Of a DNA stretch of 64,000 nucleotides, positions 27,040 through 35,679 are shown one piece after another (the stretch's first letter is position 1; each line of letters opens with the position of its first letter). The notes below the pieces were generated by a model. It had not been told where the DNA came from and ran no database searches. It saw only the letters and a program-made list of their open reading frames with translations. The position numbers were made by a program, and so were the translations under genes. The DNA comes from Paenibacillus sp. RUD330 (GTDB lineage: Bacteria > Bacillota > Bacilli > Paenibacillales > Paenibacillaceae): the NCBI RefSeq assembly GCF_002243345.2, contig NZ_CP022655.2:1486001-1550000 (forward strand). The letters run 5' to 3'.

Positions 27040-27993
27040 ATGGGGAACGAGGAGAAGCGTCCGGCGGCGGAAAGCTCGGGCTGGACATGGCATCGAAGCG
27101 ACGACAGCGCGCAGGCTGCGGAGATGTGGCGGCAGGACGAGGCTGTCCGGAAATGGATCGACAGGAGCAGGGACCGGGAGGTGAACCATCTTGCGGCTGT
27201 TTCCTTCCAAGGCAAACGCAATGCGGTGTTCGGGACGCTCGTCGTCGGAAAAGCGGATGACGATCAGGGAAGCAATTGCACGATGCATTTCTATTTGGGG
27301 CACCGCAATCTATATACGATCGGCTTTCAAGAAGAGAATATTGTCGACGGCTGCGAAGGAGCGGCTCATTTTTTTGCGGAAGTCGAGCAGACGGAGACGG
27401 CTCTGGACGGATTCATCAAGCTGCTTGCCGGCATCATGGAGCCTTTCTTCGACGGGATGGACAACTTCGAGCAGAAGCTGCGCGAGATGGAGGAGAATAT
27501 CCGGGACCGCAACGGCGGATACATGTTCCACCGCATTTTGGAGCTCCGCTACGGCCTGCTCCACTGGACCGGACTGACGAGGCCGGTCCGCGAAATCCGG
27601 TTCGCTCTTGAAGAGGCGTTTCCCGAAGAGATGAAGGAGAGCCTCATCCACCAGGCGTTCAACTCGCGTCTGCAGAGAATGATCATGCTGCAGGAGGAGT
27701 ACCGGCAGGAGGTGGAGTCGCTGCTTCTGCTCGAGGACAATATCTCGAACTACCGCGGCAACGAAATCATGAAGACGCTCACCGTATTCACGATTCTTTG
27801 CACGCCCATGATGGCGATCGGCGCTATCTGGGGAATGAATTTCGAGCAGATGCCGGAGCTGAAATGGAAGCTCGGCTATGTATTCGGGCTTGCCGTCATT
27901 CTGGCGGCTACGGTCGGCGTATATTTCTGGATGCGGACGAAAGGCTGGATGGGAGACCTTCTCCGGGAGGACAACCGCAGGGAGCGGCTGTGA
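27040..27993 (+). CDS. CorA-family divalent metal transporter
   Basis: CorA proteins form pentameric magnesium or cobalt channels. The C-terminal 70 residues have two membrane helices joined by the signature YGMNF-type loop, here WGMNFEQMPELKWKLGY. Before them lies a long helical cytoplasmic region ending in LLLLEDNISNYRGNEIMKTL. The soluble N-terminal domain is poorly conserved. ATG 27040 (317 residues) follows AGGAGTGGGATC; ATG 27013 would add nine residues but is badly spaced from AAGGAAGG. It lies next to a potassium transporter, which suggests a local ion-homeostasis group, though each gene has its own control. Confidence 0.9.
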   Translation: MGNEEKRPAAESSGWTWHRSDDSAQAAEMWRQDEAVRKWIDRSRDREVNHLAAVSFQGKRNAVFGTLVVGKADDDQGSNCTMHFYLGHRNLYTIGFQEENIVDGCEGAAHFFAEVEQTETALDGFIKLLAGIMEPFFDGMDNFEQKLREMEENIRDRNGGYMFHRILELRYGLLHWTGLTRPVREIRFALEEAFPEEMKESLIHQAFNSRLQRMIMLQEEYRQEVESLLLLEDNISNYRGNEIMKTLTVFTILCTPMMAIGAIWGMNFEQMPELKWKLGYVFGLAVILAATVGVYFWMRTKGWMGDLLREDNRRERL

Positions 27994-28131
27994 CGGCATG
28001 CGGCCGGAAATGTTGGCGGGAGGCTTGGGCACGCTGTTTAACAGCTGCCTGAGCCGTGTAATAGCTAGTACGGCAGCGCTGGAATGCACTGACCGAATCT
28101 ACCTCGAATGAGGTCTTAACAGGCGGTGTTG

Positions 28132-28470
28132 ATGATGACCATCAAATATCGAAATACTTGCTCCGACATCGAGATTCTGGTCAAGCATGAAGAGTCGGAC
28201 TCTGTTGCTCCGTACCGAGTCAATATTCAAAGCTCCAAAAATCCGCTCAGCTTCGGCAACAACCTGGCCAGCGCCACTTCGGAAGAAGCGGCGGTCAAGA
28301 TTGCAGATCAGCTGTGCAGCTTCTACTCCCTTGCAAGGAAGAGCGGTTACTATCTCAAAGGCAAATCGTTCACGAAGGCGGATTGTCCGGAAATTCCCGT
28401 GGCGGAAGTGCTGGAGGACAATCTGACGGAGCAGCAGTTCAGCGAGCGGCTCCAGAGCCAGTCCGTATAA
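28132..28470 (+). CDS. Small soluble protein of unknown function
   Basis: This protein has 112 residues from ATG 28132 (ATG 28135, GTG 28126 and TTG 28129 are also in frame); AGGCGG lies just upstream. The sequence is mixed alpha/beta without membrane segments: a beta-rich first half (IKYRNTCSDIEILVKHEE, YRVNIQSSKNP) and a helical second half with VAEVLEDNLTEQQFSERLQ. I do not recognise a family. A good hairpin terminator follows. Confidence that it is a gene rests on the start region, codon use and terminator. Confidence 0.6.
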   Translation: MMTIKYRNTCSDIEILVKHEESDSVAPYRVNIQSSKNPLSFGNNLASATSEEAAVKIADQLCSFYSLARKSGYYLKGKSFTKADCPEIPVAEVLEDNLTEQQFSERLQSQSV

Positions 28471-28497
28471 GATCCATTCCTTTTCATACAGCAGCGG

Positions 28498-28521
28498 GCG
28501 TCCCTCCGGGGACGCTTTTTT
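28498..28521 (+). terminator. Terminator of the small soluble protein gene
   Basis: GCGTCCC pairs with GGGACGC around TCCG, followed by six T. Confidence 0.9.
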
Positions 28522-28607
28522 GAATTTAAGAAAGGTTGGAATAATTAAACAATAATAGGGGAGCATACAAAAGGAAGGAATCCAAGACCGAAAGGATGAC
28601 AGCATCG

Positions 28608-29132
28608 ATGAAATCAACCTGGACAGCGGCTGCCTTGCTGCTTGCCGCTCTTGCCCTGCCAGCCGCCGCTTGCGCCGCGCCGCAGGCATCTCCGGCATCT
28701 CCGCAGGCATCTCCGCATGCATCGCAGGATATGGGCGCTCCGGATCGCTACAACCATCAAGGAGATCTGCGGAATCCGAAGGGCCATCCGCATCATGACC
28801 GTTACCGCGAAGCCCGGAAGCTCGCCATGCTGAAGGAAGCCGCGGCCTATTTCGGCATCAAGGCCGACGGCAAGACGGAGGCGCAGCTTCGCCAGGAAGT
28901 TCATGCGGCCAAAGAAAAGCAGCCGGAGAAATGGACGGCCTTCAAAGCGAGCATGAAAGAAAAGCGCTTCGCGAGAATGAAGGAATTCGCCGCCAAGCAA
29001 GGCATCAAAGTCGAGGGCAAGTCCGAGCAGCAGCTTCGCGACGAGTTGAAAAGCCTGCATGAGCAAGGCAAGCTGAAGTTTCCCGCGCCGAAGGATCCGG
29101 CTCATCAGACGGACGGCACACAGCCCTCTTGA
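28608..29132 (+). CDS. Secreted or lipid-anchored protein with a duplicated helical motif
   Basis: From ATG 28608 the protein has 174 residues. Residues 1-26 form a signal peptide (KSTWTAAALLLAALALPAAAC); PAAAC is only a poor lipobox, so cleavage at ACA-AP by signal peptidase I is equally likely. A Pro/Ser/His-rich linker follows. The rest contains the same unit twice: LKEAAAYFGIKADGKTEAQL then RQEV, and MKEFAAKQGIKVEGKSEQQL then RDEL, separated by a Lys-rich helix. Each unit is a short helix, a turn G-I-K-x-[DE]-G-K, and a helix. The function is unknown; a role outside the membrane is inferred from the signal peptide. Confidence 0.65.
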   Translation: MKSTWTAAALLLAALALPAAACAAPQASPASPQASPHASQDMGAPDRYNHQGDLRNPKGHPHHDRYREARKLAMLKEAAAYFGIKADGKTEAQLRQEVHAAKEKQPEKWTAFKASMKEKRFARMKEFAAKQGIKVEGKSEQQLRDELKSLHEQGKLKFPAPKDPAHQTDGTQPS

Positions 29133-29203
29133 TGGAAGAGGGGCGATGGAAGCAGCATCAGATCCCTTCGCTGGTGCGATAGAAATCCTTCCGCTGGTGC
29201 GGT

Positions 29204-29232
29204 AAAAATCCTTCCGATATGGAAGGATTTTT
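29204..29232 (+). terminator. Terminator of the duplicated-motif gene
   Basis: AAAAATCCTTCC pairs perfectly with GGAAGGATTTTT around GATAT. Just upstream the sequence CCTTCGCTGGTGCGATAGAAAT is repeated almost exactly as a 23-bp unit, and the second copy runs into the terminator stem. Confidence 0.85.
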
Positions 29233-29255
29233 ATATTTCCATTTTAAAGAAAAAG

Positions 29256-29283
29256 TGATATCATAATTATATCAAGTTGATAT
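29256..29283 (+). promoter_or_regulatory. Candidate operator with three TGATAT half-sites
   Basis: TGATAT at 29256-29261 and its inverse ATATCA at 29269-29274 are separated by 7 bp, and a further TGATAT lies at 29278-29283, touching the ribosome site of the SPFH gene. A ribbon-helix-helix protein is encoded in the same operon, so autoregulation is plausible. This is inferred from pattern and position only. Confidence 0.45.
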
Positions 29284-29291
29284 GGAGTGTG

Positions 29292-30167
29292 ATGGGGATG
29301 AAGGAACATCAGGCTTGGCATGCGAACGGTTTCCTGGCGACGCTGGCTGCTATCGCAGCGCTTGCGGCAGCAATCTGGTGCTTTGTGTCGGGCAATGCCG
29401 AGGATGGATCGACGGGCATGAATGTGCTGGGCGTCGTCCTGCTGCTGCTGGCGCTCGTGGCGTTCAGCTCGCTTACGGTCGTTCAGCCGAATCAGGCGAA
29501 GATCATCACGTTTTTCGGACGTTACAAAGGAACGGTGTCGGATAGCGGGCTGTGGATCGTCGTTCCGTTCACGGTCAAATCCAGGATGTCGCTCAAAGTC
29601 AGAAACTTCAACAGCCAGAAGCTCAAGGTCAACGATGCATCCGGCAACCCGGTCGAGATCGCCGCGGTGGTCGTGTTCAAGGTGACGGATACGGCCAGAG
29701 CGGCATTCGACGTCGACGATTACGAGACGTTCGTGGAAATCCAGAGCGAGACGGCGATCCGCCATATCGCGGCGCAATATCCGTATGACACGTACGAGGA
29801 CAACTCCGTCATCTCGCTCCGGGGCAATGCGGACGAAATCTCCGGCCGGCTGCTCTCCGAGCTGCAGGACCGCCTCAGCGTTGCCGGCGTGGAGGTGCTG
29901 GAAACCCGTCTCTCCCACCTCGCTTACGCAGCCGAGATCGCCGGGGCGATGCTTCAGCGCCAGCAGGCGGAAGCCATCGTAGCGGCCCGGCAAAAAATCG
30001 TAGATGGTGCTGTCGGCATGGTGGAGTCGGCCCTGCAGCAGCTGAAGCACCACGGAATCGTACTGGATGACGAACGGCGTGCGGCGATGATCAACAATCT
30101 TATGGTTGCCATCGTCTCCGAACGGGGAACGACGCCGGTCATCAATACCGGTACGCTTTACAATTAG
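29292..30167 (+). CDS. SPFH/band-7 domain membrane protein
   Basis: SPFH proteins oligomerise at membranes and organise lipid or protease complexes. The 291-residue protein has two hydrophobic helices (about 12-33 and 44-62), then the SPFH core starting [20 protein letters not shown], with [20 protein letters not shown] in the middle. A helical C-terminal part ([20 protein letters not shown]) follows, typical of flotillin-like proteins. ATG 29292 has GGAG four bases upstream; ATG 29298 is an alternative. It is followed after 12 bp by a ribbon-helix-helix gene. Paired half-sites overlap its start region. Confidence 0.9.
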   Translation: MGMKEHQAWHANGFLATLAAIAALAAAIWCFVSGNAEDGSTGMNVLGVVLLLLALVAFSSLTVVQPNQAKIITFFGRYKGTVSDSGLWIVVPFTVKSRMSLKVRNFNSQKLKVNDASGNPVEIAAVVVFKVTDTARAAFDVDDYETFVEIQSETAIRHIAAQYPYDTYEDNSVISLRGNADEISGRLLSELQDRLSVAGVEVLETRLSHLAYAAEIAGAMLQRQQAEAIVAARQKIVDGAVGMVESALQQLKHHGIVLDDERRAAMINNLMVAIVSERGTTPVINTGTLYN

Positions 30168-30179
30168 GGCAGCCGCCTA

Positions 30180-30413
30180 ATGGCCAAAGAACGCAAGGCG
30201 TTTCCGCTGCGCCTGGACCTGGAGCTGTACCAGGCCGTGGAGAAATGGGCCGGCGACGAATTCCGCAGCGTAAACGCGCATATCGAGTATCTGCTCCGCG
30301 AATCGCTGAAGAAAAACGGAAGGCTCAAGGGCCTCCCTCCCCAGGCTGCGGAGAATCGACCCAAGTCCGCTCCTTCCGGGGACGATGAGGTCACGGAAGA
30401 CGGATCGAGCTAG
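30180..30413 (+). CDS. Ribbon-helix-helix (Arc-like) DNA-binding protein
   Basis: The 77 residues start with MAKERKAFPLRLDLELYQAV, a beta strand followed by a helix, then EKWAGDEFRSVNAHIEYLLRESL, the second helix of the Arc/CopG fold. The C-terminal 25 residues are polar and probably disordered. Proteins of this size act as dimeric repressors; many are antitoxins, but no toxin gene is adjacent. ATG 30180 lies 12 bp after the SPFH stop, so the two are co-transcribed. Repression of this operon through the upstream TGATAT sites is a testable idea. Confidence 0.75.
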   Translation: MAKERKAFPLRLDLELYQAVEKWAGDEFRSVNAHIEYLLRESLKKNGRLKGLPPQAAENRPKSAPSGDDEVTEDGSS

Positions 30414-30451
30414 CAGCAAGCCTCATGATTTCATGGAGGACCTTAAAGACG

Positions 30452-30490
30452 AACTAACCTCGCGGTCTCGACCGCGAGGTTAGTTGTATT
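30452..30490. terminator. Bidirectional terminator between the SPFH operon and the ABC importer
   Basis: AACTAACCTCGCGGT pairs perfectly with ACCGCGAGGTTAGTT around CTCG. The weak T-run on the plus side is GTATTT. The facing genes both end here. Confidence 0.85.
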
Positions 30491-30500
30491 TGCGATGGAA

Positions 30501-31379
30501 TCAGCCTTTGATCGCGCCTTCGGTCATTCCTTTTTCAATGTACTTCTGAATGAAGAGGTACACGATCAGGACAGGGATGACAGTGAGCACGACTGCGGCG
30601 GCCATGAGGCCGAAGTCGGTGCCGTACTGGGAGCTGATCTGGGCGAGCAGCGCTACGATCGGCCGCACCGAATCCTTGTTGACGAAGATGATGGCGGAGA
30701 ACAGGTCATTGTAGGACCACAGGAAGACGAAGATGCTCGTCGAAGCGAAGACCGGCCTTCCTACGGGCAGGAAGATTTTCGTGAACATGTTGAACCGGTT
30801 GCAGCCGTCGATGAAGGCGGCTTCCTCCAGCTCCTTGGGGATTGTAGCCAGATACCCGGCGATGACGAGGATGGCGAAGGACAGATTGCCTGCCGTCTGA
30901 GGCAGAATGAGGCCGAAGTAGGTGTTGACCACCTTCCACTTGATCAGCAGCTCGTACACGGGCACGACGGTGGCGAAGGTCGGTATGAGCAGCGTCGCGA
31001 CCAGCAGCGAGTTGATGAGGTTGCGTCCGCGGAACTTGAAGCGCGACAGAATATAGGCTGCGAGCCCGGCGACAATCAAGACGAGCACGACGACGGAGAC
31101 GGACATGATCAAGCTGTTGGCATAGGCCCGGCCGATGCTGATGCTCTCGAAAGCGTTCGTGTAGTTCAGCTTATCCGGAGGAATCGCGAGCTTGAACGAA
31201 TTGTCCATGACCTCGTCGGACGACTTGAACGAATTGTTGATGATCCAGATGAGCGGATAGATCGTCGTGAGCGCCCATAAGGAAAGGCATAGATAAACGA
31301 AGGCCATCCCGAACGGGAATCGCTTGCCGGCGCGGCCTCTCGTCACAGGTACGGTATTGGCAGGATTGACTTGCTGCAT
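30501..31379 (-). CDS. Carbohydrate ABC transporter permease (MalG/CUT1 type)
   Basis: This is one of two membrane subunits of a sugar importer. The 292 residues have six predicted helices and the EAA loop that contacts the ATPase, LEEAAFIDGCNRFNMFTKIF near residue 190. The N-terminal 20 residues are polar and basic. It is the last gene of the binding protein-permease-permease operon and starts 22 bp after the previous stop. No ATPase gene is in the operon, so a shared MsmX-type ATPase encoded elsewhere is likely. The sugar cannot be deduced. Confidence 0.92.
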   Translation of the reverse strand: MQQVNPANTVPVTRGRAGKRFPFGMAFVYLCLSLWALTTIYPLIWIINNSFKSSDEVMDNSFKLAIPPDKLNYTNAFESISIGRAYANSLIMSVSVVVLVLIVAGLAAYILSRFKFRGRNLINSLLVATLLIPTFATVVPVYELLIKWKVVNTYFGLILPQTAGNLSFAILVIAGYLATIPKELEEAAFIDGCNRFNMFTKIFLPVGRPVFASTSIFVFLWSYNDLFSAIIFVNKDSVRPIVALLAQISSQYGTDFGLMAAAVVLTVIPVLIVYLFIQKYIEKGMTEGAIKG

Positions 31380-31401
31380 TCACTTTCCACCCCATTGCAA
31401 C

Positions 31402-32259
31402 TTAATATGTGACTTCTTCTCTCTTGAGGAGACGGTTCGTAATCAAGGACAGGATGACCCCGAAAATGACGATATAGATCGCTATGGTGGAGCCGTAACC
31501 GAAGTTCTGGTCCACGAGGGCCTTCTTGTACATGTACGTGCCGAGCAGTTCCGTCCCGTTCCCGCCGCGGGTCAAAATGAAGACGAAGTCGAAAATCTTG
31601 AGCGTGCCGGTGATGGCAAGGATCATGACGACCTTGATGTCGCTCAAAATAAGCGGGATGGTCAGCATGGTTGTCTTCTTGATGCCGCCGATTCCTTCCA
31701 GCTTGGCCGCTTCATAGAAATCGGAAGGGATTTTGGACATGGCGGTAAGGAAGAGCACGAAGTAAAAGCCGACGTAATGCCATACGGTCGGAACCGCGAC
31801 GGCTTTCAAGGAGCCCGTTTCGCTCATCCACAGGATCGGCTCGAAGCCCAGCTTGGCGATGATTCCGTTGAGCAATCCGAACTGGTAGTTGTAGATGAGC
31901 ACGAACAGCAGGGATATCGCGGCTCCGGAGATGACGATCGGGAAGAAGAAGACGGTGCGGAAAAACTGCTTGCCCTTGGAGATGCTGTCGACCATGACGG
32001 CCAGCACAAGCGCGATTCCGACTTGGAAGATCAGGACGTACAGCATGATTTCCAGCGTATGCAAGGTAGCGGCGCCCAGGAGATCATCGGAAAACAGGCG
32101 CTCGTAATTGTCCAAGCCGACAAATTTCTTGTTGAAGAAGCCGTTCGTGCGGAAGAAGCTGAGATAGAAGCTTTTCAGGAACGGATAGTATACAAAGGTG
32201 CCGAGCAGCAGGACAGCCGGCAGCAGGAAAGCCAAAATATATTTCTTATCGCCCTTCAT
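31402..32259 (-). CDS. Carbohydrate ABC transporter permease (MalF/UgpA type)
   Basis: The 285-residue membrane protein has six predicted helices and the EAA loop YEAAKLEGIGGIKKTTMLTI near residue 190. The short N-terminus (MKGDKKYILAFLLPAVLLLG) is typical of MalF-like permeases without the extra periplasmic domain. It pairs with the MalG-type permease encoded 22 bp downstream. A strong hairpin lies between this gene and the upstream binding-protein gene, so permease mRNA is probably made at a lower level. Confidence 0.92.
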   Translation of the reverse strand: MKGDKKYILAFLLPAVLLLGTFVYYPFLKSFYLSFFRTNGFFNKKFVGLDNYERLFSDDLLGAATLHTLEIMLYVLIFQVGIALVLAVMVDSISKGKQFFRTVFFFPIVISGAAISLLFVLIYNYQFGLLNGIIAKLGFEPILWMSETGSLKAVAVPTVWHYVGFYFVLFLTAMSKIPSDFYEAAKLEGIGGIKKTTMLTIPLILSDIKVVMILAITGTLKIFDFVFILTRGGNGTELLGTYMYKKALVDQNFGYGSTIAIYIVIFGVILSLITNRLLKREEVTY

Positions 32260-32301
32260 TCAATCACCTTTTTGCGGTTTATCGTCGAGCTCCTGTCTTT
32301 T

Positions 32302-32339
32302 AAAAAACTCGCCGCCCTTCTAGCAAGCGGGCGGCGAGT
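32302..32339 (-). terminator. Intra-operon terminator between binding protein and permeases
   Basis: On the minus strand ACTCGCCGCCC pairs with GGGCGGCGAGT around an 11-base loop, followed by six T. Partial termination here would give more binding protein than permease, a common design in sugar importers. Confidence 0.85.
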
Positions 32340-32373
32340 CGGGTTGGCTATCGCCTGGATATGGACGCCTTGC

Positions 32374-33738
32374 TTACTTCTTGTTCGCGACTTCGATCTT
32401 CTGAGCGGCTTCGAGGGCTGCTTTCGCCGTATCTTTGCCGGACACGATGCCTTGGACATGCTGGCGGATCGTCGTGAACGTTTCCGGAGCGACCTGCGTG
32501 TCGATCGGAGCGTTGATCGTCGGAGCTTCGCTGGCCATCTTGAAGCCGTCCAGAGCGAGCTGAGGCAGGCCTTCCACTTGCACGTTGGCAGCGGCTGGAG
32601 TACCGGAGTTGGCTTGAGCGATCGCTTTGATCGTATCCGGCGACGTCAGGAACTTGAGCAGCTGGACGGCAGCGTCCTTCTTGTCCGCGTTGTCGTACGT
32701 GCTCTTCGACAGGTAGAAGCCGGAGCCGAAGCCGCCGATGATGGACTTTCCGTCGCCTTTGCCGCCTGGAATGGCCGGGAAAGGAAGCACGGTCGAAGCC
32801 GCTTTGACTTCGTCGGAGAAGCCGCCCTGCGCCCACGAGCCTTCGATGACCATGGCTGCCTTGCCTTGGGAATAGTATTTCGCAGCCATGTTCAGGTCGA
32901 TCGTGGCGGCGTCTTTAGGGAAGGCGCCGAGCTTGCCGATCTCGTTCAGCTTGGAGAGGCCGAGCTCCCAGTCCGGATTGACGGCATCGAGGATGCCCGA
33001 GTTGTGGCCTGCGCCGCCGGCGGCGCCGAGGACGAAGTGCTCGATCAGATAATGGGATTGATCGAATGGAGCGGCGAGCGGGATGACCTTGTTCTCGTTC
33101 AGCGTCTTGATGGCCGTCGTGAACTTGTCCCAGTCGGTAGGAAGCTCCAGGTTGTATTTCTTGAAGATGTCCTTGTTGACGTACAGGCCTTCGTAGTAGC
33201 CCGTCAGCGGAGCGGCATAGATGTTGCCGTCCGGCTGCTTGACGGCGTCGAGTGCCGCAGGGTTGAAGCCTGCTTTCCATTCTGCATCCTCGTCGAGCAG
33301 AGCGTTCAGCGGAACGACTTTGCCGGCATCGACGAAGCCTTTGGCGTCGGCTCCTACGAAGTAGAAGAGCAGGTCCGGCTCGTTGCCGCTGGACATGTCG
33401 GTGTTGACCTTCGTGCGGAAGCTGTCGTCGTTCGCGGACATCGCATCGTTCGTGATTTTGATGTTCGGGAATTTGGCGGAGAAATCGTCAAGCGCTTTCT
33501 GGAAAGCAGGCTTGGCCGCGTCCGTTCCGGCGAAGGTGGAGAATACGCGGAGCGTGACGTCTTTGGCTTCCGGAGCCTTGGACGCCTCCGGGCTCGGCGC
33601 GGTGCTTGTCGCCGGGCTTGGTGCCGGACTTGCGTCTCCGCCGGTATTCCCGGAGTTGTTGCCGTTGCTGCCGCATGCCGACAGGAGCAGCACAGTCGCC
33701 ACGGAAAGGGCGCACAGAGCTTGGGACTTCTTCTTCAT
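32374..33738 (-). CDS. Extracellular sugar-binding lipoprotein of an ABC importer
   Basis: This 454-residue protein has a lipoprotein signal ending LLLSAC (lipidated Cys22), then a Pro/Ser/Ala linker of about 35 residues, then a family-1 solute-binding fold. Typical marks are TLRVFSTFAGTDAAKPAFQK and the central LTGYYEGLYVNKDIFKKYNLELP. It is the first gene of the leftward operon and captures the sugar outside the membrane. ATG 33738 has AAGGGGGATC upstream. Inverted repeats (CTTAG with CTAAG and CAGATC with GATCTG) lie in the 5' leader at about 33750-33800. No regulator gene is adjacent. Confidence 0.92.
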   Translation of the reverse strand: MKKKSQALCALSVATVLLLSACGSNGNNSGNTGGDASPAPSPATSTAPSPEASKAPEAKDVTLRVFSTFAGTDAAKPAFQKALDDFSAKFPNIKITNDAMSANDDSFRTKVNTDMSSGNEPDLLFYFVGADAKGFVDAGKVVPLNALLDEDAEWKAGFNPAALDAVKQPDGNIYAAPLTGYYEGLYVNKDIFKKYNLELPTDWDKFTTAIKTLNENKVIPLAAPFDQSHYLIEHFVLGAAGGAGHNSGILDAVNPDWELGLSKLNEIGKLGAFPKDAATIDLNMAAKYYSQGKAAMVIEGSWAQGGFSDEVKAASTVLPFPAIPGGKGDGKSIIGGFGSGFYLSKSTYDNADKKDAAVQLLKFLTSPDTIKAIAQANSGTPAAANVQVEGLPQLALDGFKMASEAPTINAPIDTQVAPETFTTIRQHVQGIVSGKDTAKAALEAAQKIEVANKK

Positions 33739-34332
33739 AGACGATGATCCCCCTTAGTTTAGCTAAGTCTTTTCGTACAGATCGTTGATCTGCTTAACTA
33801 AAGTCTAGAAGGTTTCCAGCACCCCGCCAAGGCAAGATTGGTTCTAAAGGAGGGGGATATTCCTATGGGCATGGGGGATTATTTTATGGCCAATAGGGGA
33901 AAATCATCTTTTTATTTCCAGTTGCCGTAGGGGAAGGGGAATTGATCAGGAAATCAATGGGCCGCAAGTCGCGCTGCCGATCGAAAGCGCGGCGGCAGCG
34001 AAGACGGAGCTCTGGAGTTCTGCAGCATCGATTGCTCTGGATCTCGATTCTCGGAGCGAATTATCGCATGGGCAGGCTTGAGGAAAATCCGGTTCGGCTA
34101 GGGGGATTGAAATCTATTCTTTCATTAAAGCGAATTTGCATGGCACGACGGCGTTGAACGCCCCCGCTCGGCAAAACCCCGCTCAGCTGGAATGGGCTGA
34201 ATCATCGGCTTTCTGCGGGCTGGCTTCAGACAAAAAACTCGGCCAAGCAGAAACCCGTCCGCATAATTGGCCAAGACCCCTCATAGACATGTTATCAGCT
34301 TAGGAAAACCAATGTGCAGAGGGGATGATTAC
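33739..34332. other. Divergent intergenic region between the importer and ydcC
   Basis: The left 100 bp are the leader of the importer operon, with the inverted repeats CTTAG/CTAAG and CAGATC/GATCTG. From 33840 to 34320 no credible gene is present: short open frames such as 33942-34157 are Arg-rich and lack ribosome sites. No RNA motif, repeat or clear promoter was identified. Confidence 0.5.
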
Positions 34333-35508
34333 ATGCGTCGCATCACATGGATCGCGGCTTTGATTGCCTGCTTTACGCTGGTGCTGGCCGGATGCGGCAG
34401 CAAGGACGCCGGCTCCGTGGTGAAGGAGCTGGGCAAGCTGCAGGACAAGACCGAGACTTACCAAGGAACGGGGACGATGACGCTTCATACCGCCACGCAG
34501 CCGCTGGAGTACAAGGTGGACGTGAAGTTCCAGAAGCCCAACTATTACCGGATCGCGCTTACCAACGAGAAGAAAGACCTGACGCAGATCGTGCTGCGCA
34601 ACGACGAGGGCGTGTTCGTCCTGACCCCGAGCCTGAACAAGGTATTCCGCTTCCAAAGCAACTGGCCGGAAGACCAAGGTCAAGTCTATCTGTACCAGAC
34701 GCTGGTGAAGAGCATCCTGCTCGACAACTCGCGCCAGTTCGCTTCCGAAAAGGACAGCTATGTGTTCGATGTGATGGCTAATTATCAGAATGCTTCCCTG
34801 GCCCGGCAGAAAATCTGGCTGAATAAATCGGATTATGCGCCGAAGCAGGTCGAAGTAAGCGATTCGAATGCTTCCGTGCTGGTCGACGTGAAGTTCGATT
34901 CCTTCAAATTCAATGAAAAGCTCGACAAAAGCGTATTCGACACGAAGACGAACCTCCAGTCCTCCCCTGCGGCTGGCTCCCAGCCTACCACTGCCGTTCC
35001 GGAGTCGGATGCGACGGACGGCAAGGCCGCCGACCCGGCCGGCAAGGACGGCGACGCAGGCAAAGGCGGAGCGGCCTCTGCCGGCGATGGTCAGCAGGGC
35101 GCAGGCTCGGCGGATCCATCCGGAGCGCAGGAGGAGGACGGACAGCAGGATGCCGCAGCCGATCCGACGAGCTTCGTGCCGATGGAGCCATCCTATCTGG
35201 GCGGCGACGGCATCGCGCTGAAGGATTCCAGCGAGATCGTATTCGGCGGAGAGCCTGGCTACATCCAGCGTTATTCGGGCACCTACAATTACACGCTGAT
35301 CGAAACCCAGCCTGAAGACACGGCGGTGGCCATGGGCACCGGACGGATGGTGGACCTCGGCTATACGTGGGCCCAGCTCAACGAAGGCGAACAGACGACG
35401 CTCACCTGGACCTATGGAGGCAAGGAATTCCGCTTGACCAGCGGCGATCTTCCGCAGGACCAGATGATTGCGGTAGCCCAGTCTGTCGTGGATGAAATGG
35501 GCAAATAA
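34333..35508 (+). CDS. ydcC: LolA-like outer-leaflet lipoprotein, YdcC family
   Basis: The 391-residue protein has a lipoprotein signal ending LVLAGC and a LolA-like lipid-binding domain from about residue 30 (ELGKLQDKTETYQGTGTMTL). A Gly/Ala/Asp-rich linker of about 70 residues (roughly 215-285) follows, then a C-terminal DUF4367-like domain ending in LTWTYGGKEFRLTSGDLP. ATG 34333 follows GAGGGGATG. In Bacillus the sporulation protein YdcC lies directly before alr, ndoAI and ndoA, the same order as here. The low-complexity linker is longer than I would expect. Confidence 0.82.
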   Translation: MRRITWIAALIACFTLVLAGCGSKDAGSVVKELGKLQDKTETYQGTGTMTLHTATQPLEYKVDVKFQKPNYYRIALTNEKKDLTQIVLRNDEGVFVLTPSLNKVFRFQSNWPEDQGQVYLYQTLVKSILLDNSRQFASEKDSYVFDVMANYQNASLARQKIWLNKSDYAPKQVEVSDSNASVLVDVKFDSFKFNEKLDKSVFDTKTNLQSSPAAGSQPTTAVPESDATDGKAADPAGKDGDAGKGGAASAGDGQQGAGSADPSGAQEEDGQQDAAADPTSFVPMEPSYLGGDGIALKDSSEIVFGGEPGYIQRYSGTYNYTLIETQPEDTAVAMGTGRMVDLGYTWAQLNEGEQTTLTWTYGGKEFRLTSGDLPQDQMIAVAQSVVDEMGK

Positions 35509-35679
35509 ACAAGCATGCAAGAGGCGTTCGCGGGCATTGGGCGGCGCCTCTTTTCCCTACTTGCCGATGCGGAATTGGCAACAGGTGCCAGTGCCGAACC
35601 GGCCCCGTTTCATTGACAGTCCCGGGGTCAGCGTTTAACATTAGAGGCACTGGGTTCAAAAGAAAAGGACTGAAATACG

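Noticed and set aside
31324..33747. Plus-strand open frame of 807 codons across the sugar importer
   Set aside because: It is antisense to the permease and binding-protein genes, which have clear family motifs and ribosome sites.
33942..34157. 71-codon plus-strand frame between the importer and ydcC
   Set aside because: Arg-rich composition without a ribosome site or recognisable domain; it looks like random open frame.
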